Assembly (NCBI GenBank): GCA_045805805.1
Contig: JBJMKO010000102.1
Span: 1 to 64,000, forward strand
Source: VRUE01 sp045805805
GTDB taxonomy: Bacteria; Actinomycetota; Thermoleophilia; Solirubrobacterales; 70-9
Length of the DNA stretch: 64,000 nucleotides
Direction of reading: 5' to 3'
The position numbers were made by a program, and so were the translations under genes. The notes below the pieces were generated by a model. That model had not been told where the DNA came from. It did not search any database and worked only from the letters and a program-made list of their open reading frames with translations. How positions within the stretch are numbered: position 1 is the stretch's first letter; every line of letters starts with the position of its first letter. Shown here in pieces: positions 31,966 through 40,211 of this stretch.

Positions 31966-32883
31966 CTATTTCTTCGCAGCCGCGCCGACGAATGGGCCGG
32001 TGATCTTGCCTCGCATCACGTCGGTTCCGGTGTAGGCGGATTCGGTCTTGTTCTTGCGCGCGGTCGCGATCGCCGTGCTCAGGGTGGCGTCGGAGGTGCG
32101 GGTGACGTCGATTTCGTCGAAGGCGCCGCGGGCGATCAGGAGGAGCACCGCCGCGGGGATCTGGAATCGCGCTGCGAGGTCGCCCGAGTCCGGGGCCTTC
32201 GCCGTGCCCACCGGGACCATTGCCTTGCCGGAGTGAGAGAGCCAGACCGCGTAGGACTGGCCCGACCCCGAGGGTTCGAGCCCTTTTGCGGTGACCTGCA
32301 GGAGGACGTTCTTCTTGAAGCGGCCGAAGAGGGCGACGCCGCTGTTTTCGCCGCCGTCGACCGGTTCGAGGATCGCCTGGGTGAGGTTCTGGTTTCCGGC
32401 CGTGGTCGGCGTCGCGCCGCCTTCGCTTGCCGCGGTGGTGGAGCTCGAGCTGCCCCCTCCGCCGCCGCCGACGATCAGGACGATGACCATGACCAGGACC
32501 GCCACCGCTCCGGCGGCAAGGCCGATCAGGGCGCCGCGGTCCTTCGGCAGCTGCAGGCCGGAAAGCCGTGGAGGGCGGTTGCCGGGACGCTTGGCCGGAG
32601 CAGGGGCCTTGGCAGCGGGTTGCGGTGGCGCGGGCGCCGGTGGCACAGGAGGCGGATCTGCGGGCCCCGGCCGCGGAGCCTCGGGCGCTGGGGGCGGGGG
32701 AGGAGCCGGCGCGGGCTCGGGTGTCTCCTCGACGGCCACCTCGGCCTCGTCGACCTCGGCCAGCGCCTCCTTGACGCGGTTGCGCACCTCCCCGACGCTG
32801 ATGCCCATCAGGGCGGCCATGTCCTCGTAGCCCTCTTCGCGCTGGGCGAGCAGCCGGAGCATCGCCTTCTGGTCGTCGGTCAT
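31966..32883 (-). CDS. HTH - Pro-rich - TM - RskA-like extracellular domain protein
   Basis: A 305-residue protein. Residues 1-45 resemble a sigma-factor region 4 or related helix-turn-helix (GYEDMAALMGISVGEVRNRV). A Pro/Ala-rich linker follows (about 50-105), then a transmembrane helix at about 118-139, a Gly/Ser/Thr stretch, and an extracellular domain resembling anti-sigma-K factor (SGQSYAVWLSHSGKAMVPVG). I infer a one-piece membrane signalling protein that senses outside and acts on DNA or a sigma factor inside. I chose the ATG at 32883; longer frames upstream are Arg/Pro-rich shadows. Confidence 0.7.
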   Translation of the reverse strand: MTDDQKAMLRLLAQREEGYEDMAALMGISVGEVRNRVKEALAEVDEAEVAVEETPEPAPAPPPPPAPEAPRPGPADPPPVPPAPAPPQPAAKAPAPAKRPGNRPPRLSGLQLPKDRGALIGLAAGAVAVLVMVIVLIVGGGGGGSSSSTTAASEGGATPTTAGNQNLTQAILEPVDGGENSGVALFGRFKKNVLLQVTAKGLEPSGSGQSYAVWLSHSGKAMVPVGTAKAPDSGDLAARFQIPAAVLLLIARGAFDEIDVTRTSDATLSTAIATARKNKTESAYTGTDVMRGKITGPFVGAAAKK

Positions 32884-32922
32884 CGCCACGGGCCGGAAGC
32901 CTACGCGAGCCACCGAACGGCA

Positions 32923-32974
32923 GGGCGTGTCTGAGGTTAAGGGGCCATATGGACCCCCAAGCTCAGACACGCCC
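32923..32974. repeat. Hairpin between divergent genes
   Basis: Perfect 13-base arms GGGCGTGTCTGAG (32923-32935) and complement (32962-32974). It lies between two divergently transcribed starts (32883 minus, 32997 plus), so it cannot be a terminator of either gene; an operator or mobile palindrome is more likely. Confidence 0.65.
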
Positions 32975-32996
32975 CCTGGAGATAGTGTCCGGCGCG

Positions 32997-33404
32997 ATGA
33001 CAGAGGACGCGCACGGCTTGGTCTCCCACTTCGATGCCCTGCTGGGGACGGAGTGGCTGGACGATGACCCCGAGCACGCCCGGGTGCGGGTGCAGATGCG
33101 CGACGAGCTGCGCCAGCCGGTCGGGCTCCTGCACGGCGGGGTGATGTCGAGCCTGGTGGAGAGCGTCTGCTCACGGGCGACGGCGCTGGCCGTGCTCGAC
33201 GAGGGGATGATGGCGATGGGCCAATCGATCGGCGTCAACTTCATCCGCCCGATCACCGAGGGCCACGCGGAAGTCCAGGCCAAGGCCCGCCACCGCGGCC
33301 GGACGACCTGGGTCTGGGACGCGGAAGTAACAGACGCAAACGGCAAACTCTGCGCCCTGGCCCAAATGACCATCGCTGTCAGGCCGCTTCCAGGCCAAGC
33401 CTGA
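32997..33404 (+). CDS. PaaI-family hotdog thioesterase
   Basis: A 135-residue acyl-CoA thioesterase of the hotdog fold: QPVGLLHGGVMSSLVESVCS is the PaaI signature (His-Gly-Gly), and GVNFIRPITEGHAEVQAKA the second strand set. The ATG at 32997 is preferred over one at 32949, which lies inside the hairpin. The last 9 codons, through the stop, are part of a 28-base inverted repeat with the nadE 3' end. Confidence 0.82.
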   Translation: MTEDAHGLVSHFDALLGTEWLDDDPEHARVRVQMRDELRQPVGLLHGGVMSSLVESVCSRATALAVLDEGMMAMGQSIGVNFIRPITEGHAEVQAKARHRGRTTWVWDAEVTDANGKLCALAQMTIAVRPLPGQA

Positions 33405-33483
33405 CAAGGACGCAGGGAGCGCAGCGTGCTCTGCACGTAAGCGACCGAGGACGCCGTCAGGCTTGGCCTGGAAGCGGCCTGAC
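33378..33483. repeat. 28-bp perfect inverted repeat at convergent gene ends
   Basis: Arms 33378-33405 and 33456-33483 are perfect complements. The left arm encodes the last residues (RPLPGQA) and stop of the thioesterase; the right arm covers the intergenic side up to the nadE stop. Transcripts from either side could fold a very stable hairpin, so it may act as a bidirectional terminator without T tract. Confidence 0.75.
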
Positions 33484-35150
33484 TAACCGCCGAACCTGTT
33501 CGTGATCGGCAATCGCCTGTCGCGGCCGAAGGCCTTCGGCGTGATGCGGATTCCCGGCGCGGCCTGGCGACGCTTGTACTCGGAGCGGTCGACCATCCGC
33601 ACGACCTCGTCGACGACGTCGGCCGGCAGGCCGGCGGCGATCATCTCCTCGCGGCCCTCGTCGCGCTCGACGTAGGACTCGAGGATGCGGTCGAGCAGCT
33701 CGTAAGGGGGCAGAGAGTCGCTGTCCAACTGGTCGGGACGCAGCTCGGCCGAGGGTGAGCGCTCCAGCACCGAGGTGGGGACGAGCTCGCGGTCGGCAAC
33801 CTCGTTGCGGTGGCGGACCAGCTCGTACACGAGCGTCTTCGGCACGTCCTTGATCGCGGCGAAGCCGCCCGCCATGTCGCCATAGAGGGTCGCGTAGCCG
33901 ACCGACATCTCGCTCTTGTTGCCCGTCGTCAACACAAGCCAACCGTGCTTGTTGGAGAGAGCCATCATCAGATTGCCCCTGATTCGCGCCTGGATGTTCT
34001 CGGCGGCGAGGTCGGGCTCTGAGGGGCGCGTCGGGTCGCGCGGCAGCGGCTCGTCTTTGGATCCGTCGGCGCCCCCGCCGAACGCCCCGGAGAGGGCGCT
34101 GCCGTAGACGTCCATCGCCCCCTCGATCGGGATCTCGATCAGCTCTGTACCGAGGTTTGCGGCGATATTCCGCGCGTCTGTCTGTGTTTCTACGCTCGAA
34201 TGGGGCGACGGCATCACCACGCAGCTGACGTGCTCGGGGCCGAGGGCGTCGAGAGCGAGCAGGGCGACGAGGGCGGAGTCGATGCCTCCGGAGAGGGCGA
34301 TGCCGACGTGGCGAAAGCCGTTCTTGAGCACGTAGTCGCGCAGGCCGAGCCGCAGCGCCGCATAGACCTCGGCGAGGTCGGGCAGCGGCTCGGTGAGGCG
34401 GGCGGACGCGGGAGAGGGGATCTCGCAGACCAGCAGCTCCTCCTCGAACTGGGCGGCGCGGGCGATCACGTTGCCCGCGGGGTCGACGACGAAGCTGTGA
34501 CCGTCGAAGACCAGCTCGTCCTGCCCGCCGACGAGGTTGCAGAAGGCGAAGTGGGCGCCGTAGGCGCGGGCGCGCTCGGCGAGTATCGATTCGCGCTCGC
34601 GGCCCTTGCCGCGGTGGTACGGAGAGCCGGACGGGTTGGCGATCAGGCTCGCTCCCGCCTCGGCCTCCTCCGAGGCCGGCGGTCCCGGTGCCCAGACGTC
34701 CTCGCACACGGTCAGGCCGACCCGCTGCCCGGTGACCTCGACGGTTGCCGGCTCGGTCCCCGGGACGAAGTAGCGCTGCTCGTCGAAGACCGAGTAGTTG
34801 GGCAGGCGGTTCTTGCGGTAGACGGCCCGCACCTCGCCGTCGGCGAGCACGGCGAGCGAGTTGTGGGCGTGGCGGAAGTCGCCTCCCCCGGCGACGGGCT
34901 CGGCGAAGCCGACAAGAGCGACCAGCCCCTGCGCCTCGCGGGCGAGCTCCTCGACCGCGCTCTGGTTGGCCTCGACGAAGTGGCGCTTGAGGTAGAGGTC
35001 CTCGGCGGGGTAGCCGGGGACGCAGAGCTCGGGGAAGATCGCCAGCTCGGCATCCTCGGCGCGGGCGCGGCCGATCCACTCGGCGATCTTGGCCACGTTG
35101 CCGTCGATGTCGCCGACGGTGGGGTCGATCTGGGCGAGCGCTACGCGCAC
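33483..35150 (-). CDS. nadE: Glutamine-dependent NAD+ synthetase
   Basis: Makes NAD from deamido-NAD with ammonia from glutamine. The GTG at 35150 gives 555 residues, normal for the two-domain form. The N-terminal nitrilase-like glutaminase shows the Glu (IFPELCVPGY), Lys (VYRKNRLPNY) and Cys (LTVCEDVWAPG) triad. The synthetase domain has the PP-loop ALSGGIDSALVA (about 290-301) and TGNKSEMSVGYATLYGDMAGG. Longer frames upstream (to 35345) show no homology. Confidence 0.94.
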   Translation of the reverse strand: MRVALAQIDPTVGDIDGNVAKIAEWIGRARAEDAELAIFPELCVPGYPAEDLYLKRHFVEANQSAVEELAREAQGLVALVGFAEPVAGGGDFRHAHNSLAVLADGEVRAVYRKNRLPNYSVFDEQRYFVPGTEPATVEVTGQRVGLTVCEDVWAPGPPASEEAEAGASLIANPSGSPYHRGKGRERESILAERARAYGAHFAFCNLVGGQDELVFDGHSFVVDPAGNVIARAAQFEEELLVCEIPSPASARLTEPLPDLAEVYAALRLGLRDYVLKNGFRHVGIALSGGIDSALVALLALDALGPEHVSCVVMPSPHSSVETQTDARNIAANLGTELIEIPIEGAMDVYGSALSGAFGGGADGSKDEPLPRDPTRPSEPDLAAENIQARIRGNLMMALSNKHGWLVLTTGNKSEMSVGYATLYGDMAGGFAAIKDVPKTLVYELVRHRNEVADRELVPTSVLERSPSAELRPDQLDSDSLPPYELLDRILESYVERDEGREEMIAAGLPADVVDEVVRMVDRSEYKRRQAAPGIRITPKAFGRDRRLPITNRFGG

Positions 35151-35197
35151 GCGGGCCTTCCGAGGAGGGTCACCGCTGAAGTATCGCCGCCCCACGC

Positions 35198-35242
35198 TGA
35201 CTTCGCCTTTAGTGACGCTATGCGCCCCAAACACGAACTCAG
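35198..35242. repeat. Degenerate GACTTCG-type hairpin, copy 2
   Basis: CTGACTTCGCCTTTA (35198-35212) and AAACACGAACTCAG (35229-35242) pair imperfectly. The left arm matches the 43568 copy and the right arm the 27940 copy, as if a mosaic. It lies between divergent nadE and the metalloprotease gene. Confidence 0.5.
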
Positions 35243-35275
35243 GCCCGTGGGCGCGACTGGGCGGGCTGTAGATTG

Positions 35276-36652
35276 ATGCGGGTGCAGGCTCGCCGGCGGC
35301 TGATAGGGGCTTCGCTGGCGTCGATGGCTTTGCTCGCCCTGGCACCGGCCTCGGCCACCGCCGCAGGCCAAGGCGTCTTCAGGGCGCCGGCAGCCCGCCC
35401 CACCGACCACCCCGACCCGAACCGAAACGCCTACACGGTGCCCGAGGCGCCGCACTCGCCCGCCTGCTCGCGTCACTTCTGCGTGCACTGGGTGGCCGAG
35501 GGAACCGACGCGCCCGATCTCTCCGACGCCAACGGCGACGGGGCGCCCGACTATGTCGAGAGCGTGCAGGCCGTTGCCGAGCACGTCTACTCGGTCGAGA
35601 ACGAAAAGCTCGGCTGGCGGGTTCCCCGCTCCGACGGCCGCCAGGGCGGGGAGCGAGCCAAGACCGACATCTACCTGGATGAGATCGGCGGCGCTCTGTT
35701 CGGCTACGCGGCGCCCGACCGTGGCCAGGCGACGAGGGCGCACCTACTGCCGCGCCACCTGCACGGCTATCTCGTCCTCGACAACAACTACGACCCCTTC
35801 GAGTTCCCCGGCACGACCCCCCTGCACGACCTCGAGGTGACGATCGCCCATGAGTACGCCCACATCCTCCAGTTCGGCTACGACGCCTACCAGGACGCCT
35901 GGTTCGCGGAGTCCAGCGCGGTCTGGATGGAGGACCGGGTCTACGGCGACGTCAACGACTACCTACGCTACGTGCGACGCTGGGTGCGGCTTCCCGATAC
36001 GCCGCTGACCGCCAACTCGATCAAGGAGTACGGCTCGGCCGTTTGGAACAAGTGGCTGGCGCACCGCTACGGACGGACGATAATCCGTTCCGCCTGGTCC
36101 CGTGCCGTGCACACCAGGCCGGGCGGGTTCGCGGTCGCCGCGTACAACTCGGCGATCGAAGCGGCCGGAGGGTCGGACTTCAGTCGCGACTTCACCCGTT
36201 TTTCCGCCGACCTGCCCGAGTGGCGCACCGACACGGTCTTCCCCGAGGCCAACCTCTACCCCGACGTCTCACGCCAGGGCAGCTTGTCCGGAGGCGGATC
36301 GGTCCTCGCGCGCCGGCTCAACCACACGACCTTCCAGCTGATCCGCGTTCACGCTCACGGGGGGCGGGCGCTGGTGGTCGACGCTGTCGCGTCGCGGGGC
36401 ATCGCCGCTGGGCTGGCGCTGGTGGGCCGGATCGGCGGCGAGCGCGACGGGCGCGTCATCGAGATTTTCCGTTTCAGGCGCCACGGCGGCAGGATGGAGG
36501 CGCGAATCTCGCGGCCGGGTCGTTTCGCGCGCCTCACGGCGGTGCTGGTCAACGCCGACACGAGTGCGGCGGGCTTCAGCGCCCGCCGGCTCGACTGGGC
36601 CTACTTGACCGACAGCGCGCCGTTCCGCGTCTCGGCGCGGCTGATCCGCTGA
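35276..36652 (+). CDS. Secreted zinc metalloprotease-like protein (MXAN_6640 type)
   Basis: A 458-residue protein with a signal peptide (residues 1-30, ending ASATAA). The catalytic motif AHEYAH gives His192, Glu193 and His196, followed by the family motif QDAWFAESSAVWMED, whose Glu212 is the likely third zinc ligand. A Ca-binding-like DANGDGAPDYVE lies at about 84-95. The C-terminal third is beta-rich. Substrate is unknown. The last 52 bases overlap the convergent acyltransferase gene. Confidence 0.82.
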   Translation: MRVQARRRLIGASLASMALLALAPASATAAGQGVFRAPAARPTDHPDPNRNAYTVPEAPHSPACSRHFCVHWVAEGTDAPDLSDANGDGAPDYVESVQAVAEHVYSVENEKLGWRVPRSDGRQGGERAKTDIYLDEIGGALFGYAAPDRGQATRAHLLPRHLHGYLVLDNNYDPFEFPGTTPLHDLEVTIAHEYAHILQFGYDAYQDAWFAESSAVWMEDRVYGDVNDYLRYVRRWVRLPDTPLTANSIKEYGSAVWNKWLAHRYGRTIIRSAWSRAVHTRPGGFAVAAYNSAIEAAGGSDFSRDFTRFSADLPEWRTDTVFPEANLYPDVSRQGSLSGGGSVLARRLNHTTFQLIRVHAHGGRALVVDAVASRGIAAGLALVGRIGGERDGRVIEIFRFRRHGGRMEARISRPGRFARLTAVLVNADTSAAGFSARRLDWAYLTDSAPFRVSARLIR

Positions 36653-38034
36653 GTGCCTCCCGCCGCCGCCGTCTCGCCGACGATCTCGGCAATCGCCCCT
36701 TCGAGGTCGAGGCCGAAGCTGTCGAGGTCGGCCATCGCGTCGTAGTCGCCGATCAGGCCGAAGTTGACCTGGCCGTCATAGGACATGATCCCGACGCACA
36801 GTGCCTGGCGGCGGGCCAGCGGCACCAGCGGGAAGATCGCCTCCATTCGGCGCCCCAGCACGTAGAGCGGGAACTGCGGCCCCGGGACGTTGGTGACGAC
36901 GAGGTTGAAGAAGCGCTGGGCGGGCTGCAGGCGGGCTGCCTGGGAGGCGATCGTGGTCGGCGCGAAGTCGACGATGCGGGTGAGGATCTCGGCGCCGACT
37001 GCCTGCCCGGAGCCCTTCAGGTCGCCCATCGTCTCGGTGATCAGGTGCAGGCGCTGGACCGGCGCCTCGCACCAGACGGGCAGCGGCGCCATCATCGCCG
37101 AGATCCGGTTGCCGAGCGCGCCGTGCTCCTCCTCGGCGCGGACGCTGACCGGGACCATCGCCCGCATCTCCAGCCTTTCGGTGTCGTGGCCGCGGGCGCG
37201 CAGGTAGTTGCCGATCGCCCCGGTGACGATCGAGAGGACGACGTCGTTGACCGTGCCGCCGTGCTCGTCCTTGACCGCCTTCAGGGCCGCGAGATCGGTG
37301 CGGACGAAGGCGATGCGCCGGTGGGGCCCGATTTCGACATTGAAGGGGGTCGAGGGCGCGGACATGCCGGCGCCGACCACCTTGCTCGCGTCGCCGATCC
37401 CGTTCAGCACCTGACGCGGGCCGCGCAGGGCCGCCCGCACGCCCCGGACGATCTCGCGCGGGCTGGTGATGCGCTCGTGGAGGGCATCGCCAAGGAGCTC
37501 GAGGTCGGTCGGCTCCGGGCGCGGCGCCCACTTCGGCGGCCGCGCCGGCGGGTTGGCGGGCTCCTCCTCGAGGTCGAAGAGGACGGTGGTGATGTCGACG
37601 CCGGAGACGCCGTCGACGAGCGCGTGGTGGCTCTTGCCGATGATCGCGAAGCGATCGCCGTCGAGGCCCTCGACCAGCCACAGCTCCCAGAGCGGCTTGC
37701 TGCGGTCGAGCTGTTGGGAGAAGATCCGCGCCGCCAGGTTGCGCAGCTGCTCCTCGGAGCCGGGTGCCGGCAGCGCGGTCTGGCGAACGTGGTAGTCGAG
37801 ATTGAGGTGGGGATCGTCGACCCAGACCGGGCGGCCCTGGCTGAAAGGGACGAAGCGCAGCTTCTGGCGGAAGCGCGGGACCAGGTGCAGGCGCGAGGCG
37901 ATGTGGTCGCGAAACTCGGCGTGGCTCGGCGCCGCCCCTTCGAAGATGCTGGTCGAGGCGACGTGCATGTGGGCGCCTGCTCTCTCCATGTGGAGGAACG
38001 AGGAATCGAGCCCAGTCAAACGGTCTGCACTCAC
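36601..38034 (-). CDS. Wax ester synthase / diacylglycerol acyltransferase
   Basis: WS/DGAT enzymes transfer acyl-CoA to diacylglycerol or fatty alcohols, making storage lipid in actinobacteria. GTG at 38034 gives 477 residues beginning MSADRLTGLDSSFLHME, the typical start. The catalytic HHxxxDG motif is HHALVDG (His136, His137, Asp141). NDVVLSIVTGAIGNYLRARG and VTNVPGPQFPLYVLGRRM are second conserved blocks. The 3' end overlaps the metalloprotease gene by 52 bases. Confidence 0.93.
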   Translation of the reverse strand: MSADRLTGLDSSFLHMERAGAHMHVASTSIFEGAAPSHAEFRDHIASRLHLVPRFRQKLRFVPFSQGRPVWVDDPHLNLDYHVRQTALPAPGSEEQLRNLAARIFSQQLDRSKPLWELWLVEGLDGDRFAIIGKSHHALVDGVSGVDITTVLFDLEEEPANPPARPPKWAPRPEPTDLELLGDALHERITSPREIVRGVRAALRGPRQVLNGIGDASKVVGAGMSAPSTPFNVEIGPHRRIAFVRTDLAALKAVKDEHGGTVNDVVLSIVTGAIGNYLRARGHDTERLEMRAMVPVSVRAEEEHGALGNRISAMMAPLPVWCEAPVQRLHLITETMGDLKGSGQAVGAEILTRIVDFAPTTIASQAARLQPAQRFFNLVVTNVPGPQFPLYVLGRRMEAIFPLVPLARRQALCVGIMSYDGQVNFGLIGDYDAMADLDSFGLDLEGAIAEIVGETAAAGGTQRISRAETRNGALSVK

Positions 38035-38184
38035 GGGGCAATCTTCGCACACGCCCACGCTGCCTGTGAAGGCCTTCTAATCGCTTTGCAGAGCGGTTTG
38101 CAAGATCACGTGGGAGTTACCTCAGTGTGATTTCAGTCACCGATGGCCCGCTCGGAGGTCCCTACGGTGGCTCGTCCATAACGA

Positions 38185-38362
38185 ACGAGCCCATCTGCCG
38201 AGTCCCGCGCGAGTGCGCCGGGAGCGGGGGACCCAAGGTCACGGCCGGCTTCTTGGCCGCGACGGGGGCGAATCGGACGGCGAGCCGTCCGTAGCGGCTG
38301 CCCGGCACCGTGCCGGCACCCCGCGAGCCCGTCAGCTAACCCCGTAGGCAGCCAAGAAAGCG
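38185..38362 (+). promoter_or_regulatory. ydaO-type cyclic di-AMP riboswitch
   Basis: Recognised by the ordered conserved blocks of the ydaO/yuaA class: TGCCGAGTCCCGC (about 38196), GCGGGGGACCCAAGG (38224-38238), GGGGGCGAATCGG (38264-38276), and the highly typical 3' block CCCGTCAGCTAACCCCGTAGGC (about 38328-38349, split by pairing). It ends about 13-25 bases before the RlpA-like ATG. Known members turn off wall-hydrolase and K+ transport genes when c-di-AMP is bound. Ends are approximate. Confidence 0.82.
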
Positions 38363-38374
38363 AGTGATCGAACG

Positions 38375-39019
38375 ATGCGATACCTCCTGCCCGCGGTGGC
38401 AGCCGTTGCTTTGGCCTGCGCCGCAAGCACGTCCCTGGCGGCCCGGCCGCGGCAGCATCACAGGCACGCCAGGGTGGCCTCCCACGTATCCCTGCACGTC
38501 TCCAGGCACAGCGCGATGAGCGGCCGGAGCATCGTCTTCCGAGGCCGGGTCCGGCCAGGCGGGCGGCACCGGGTCAAGCTGGTGCTGAGGGGCCCCGGCG
38601 GCGGCGTGCTCAAGGCGACCAGCCGCGCGAGCGGCGCCTTCGCGGTGCGCTGGAGACCCGGTCGTCCCGGCGCCTACCGCATCCGCGCCTACGGCGTCCA
38701 TGACCGCGCGCTGCGGGGCTCGGCTAGCGTCTCGCGCCGGCTCACCGCCTATCGCCGGGCCGAGGCCTCCTATTACGGCCCGGGTCTCTACGGCAACGGC
38801 GTCGCCTGCGGCGGCACCCTGCGGCCGGGCACGCTGGGCGTCGCCAGCAAGACGCTGCCCTGCGGCGCCAGGGTGACGTTCCGCTACCACGGCCGGTCGA
38901 TCACAGTGCCGGTGATCGACCGGGGCCCCTACGTGGCCGGCCGCGACTTCGACCTGACCGAGGCGGCCAGGGAGCGGCTCGGCTTCCCCGGCGTCGACGT
39001 CCTCCTCGCCAGCCGCTAA
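38375..39019 (+). CDS. rlpA: RlpA-like (double-psi beta-barrel) secreted wall protein
   Basis: A 214-residue protein with a signal peptide (about 1-23), a His/Arg-rich stretch, a beta-sandwich middle domain (about 45-125) and a C-terminal RlpA-type DPBB domain (EASYYGPGLYGNGVACGG, LPCGARVTFRYHGRSITVPVIDRGPYVAGRDFDL). RlpA proteins act as septal lytic transglycosylases or wall binders; the Asp in VIDRGPY is the conserved catalytic candidate. Placement behind a c-di-AMP riboswitch fits wall remodelling under osmotic control. Confidence 0.87.
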   Translation: MRYLLPAVAAVALACAASTSLAARPRQHHRHARVASHVSLHVSRHSAMSGRSIVFRGRVRPGGRHRVKLVLRGPGGGVLKATSRASGAFAVRWRPGRPGAYRIRAYGVHDRALRGSASVSRRLTAYRRAEASYYGPGLYGNGVACGGTLRPGTLGVASKTLPCGARVTFRYHGRSITVPVIDRGPYVAGRDFDLTEAARERLGFPGVDVLLASR

Positions 39020-40111
39020 TCAGCCGGCGAGACCGAGCTGGAGCTGGGCCTCCGGGGCGTCGTCCGCCTCGGAGGCCTTCTCTGCCTCGAAGCCGGCGAC
39101 CCGCACGCCGAGCAGCCGTACGGGCCGCTGCGGATCGTAGGCGCGCAGCAGGTCGAGGGCGACGGGCCGGACGACCTCGGGGTCGTTGGTCGGCGCGTCG
39201 ACGGTGTGGGAGCGAGAGACGTTGGTCCAGTCGTCGAGCCGGACCTTGATCCCGATCGTGCGCCCCTCCAGCTCGCGCTTGCGCAGGCGCCGGCAGAGCT
39301 CCTCGGCCAGCTGTGAGAGGTGAGACTCAAGCTCGGCCCGGTCGTCGACGTCGACGTCGAAGGTCGTCTCGGCCGACTGCGACTTGGTCTCGCGAGAGAC
39401 GGAGATCGGCGTGTCGTCTTCGAAGCGGGCGCGGCCGTGCAGCCAGTGCCCCTGCCGCGGCCCGAACGACTGCTCCAGGGAGACGGGGTCCCGCGCCCGC
39501 AGCTCCGCCAGCGTGCGGATCCCCATCGCTTCCAGCTTGGCGACCGACTTTGGGCCGATGCCAGGGATCAGGCCGGGGGAGTCCCCGGAGAACCGCTCCA
39601 GCGCTTCCGCCCGCGAGAGCACGACCAGCCCAGCCGGCTTGCCCAGCTCACTGGTGATCTTGGCCAGCATCCGGCTCTCCGAGATGCCGATAGAGCAGCT
39701 GAGCCCGGTCTCGTCGAGAATCTCAACCGCGATCCGTCGCATTGCCGCCTTCGGAGAGAAGATTCCGGTCAGGTCGACGTAGGCCTCGTCGAGCCCCACG
39801 ACCTCCACCGTCTCGGCGTTACGCCGCAGGATGGCCATCACCTGCCCAGAGGCCTCCCGGTAGGCCGTGAAGTCCGGCTGCAGATAAACGGCATCCGGCA
39901 ACCGCCGGCGTGCCACTGTCGCCGGCATGGCCGAGTGAATCCCAGCCAGCCGCCGAGCCTCATAGCTGGCCGTGGTCACAACCGCTCGGGGCCCCGAGCC
40001 GCAGACCACAACCGGCTTCCCCCGCAGCTCCGGCCGCCGCCGCAACTCAACCGACGCGTAGAACGCGTCCATGTCGACGATCGCGACCACTCGAGGCCAA
40101 GCGCTGATCAC
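39020..40111 (-). CDS. dinB: DNA polymerase IV (Y family)
   Basis: A translesion DNA polymerase. The GTG at 40111 gives 363 residues; a start at 40171 is also open and neither has a clear ribosome site. Catalytic residues are in IVDMDAFYASVE and VVGLDEAYVDLT; SIGISESRMLAKITSELGKPAG and the HhH motif IPGIGPKSVAKLEAMGI follow, then the little-finger domain. The end QLQLGLAG resembles a beta-clamp-binding motif. No LexA box is seen upstream. Convergent with rlpA, with adjoining stops. Confidence 0.93.
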   Translation of the reverse strand: MISAWPRVVAIVDMDAFYASVELRRRPELRGKPVVVCGSGPRAVVTTASYEARRLAGIHSAMPATVARRRLPDAVYLQPDFTAYREASGQVMAILRRNAETVEVVGLDEAYVDLTGIFSPKAAMRRIAVEILDETGLSCSIGISESRMLAKITSELGKPAGLVVLSRAEALERFSGDSPGLIPGIGPKSVAKLEAMGIRTLAELRARDPVSLEQSFGPRQGHWLHGRARFEDDTPISVSRETKSQSAETTFDVDVDDRAELESHLSQLAEELCRRLRKRELEGRTIGIKVRLDDWTNVSRSHTVDAPTNDPEVVRPVALDLLRAYDPQRPVRLLGVRVAGFEAEKASEADDAPEAQLQLGLAG

Positions 40112-40211
40112 CAGCCAACCGTACGCCTTCGCTCGGCGGACCTGCATCGCTCGGAGGAATATCTTCGCCATGCATTTGGCCCAACCGCATCGGACGGCGG
40201 TCGCCGGTTAT

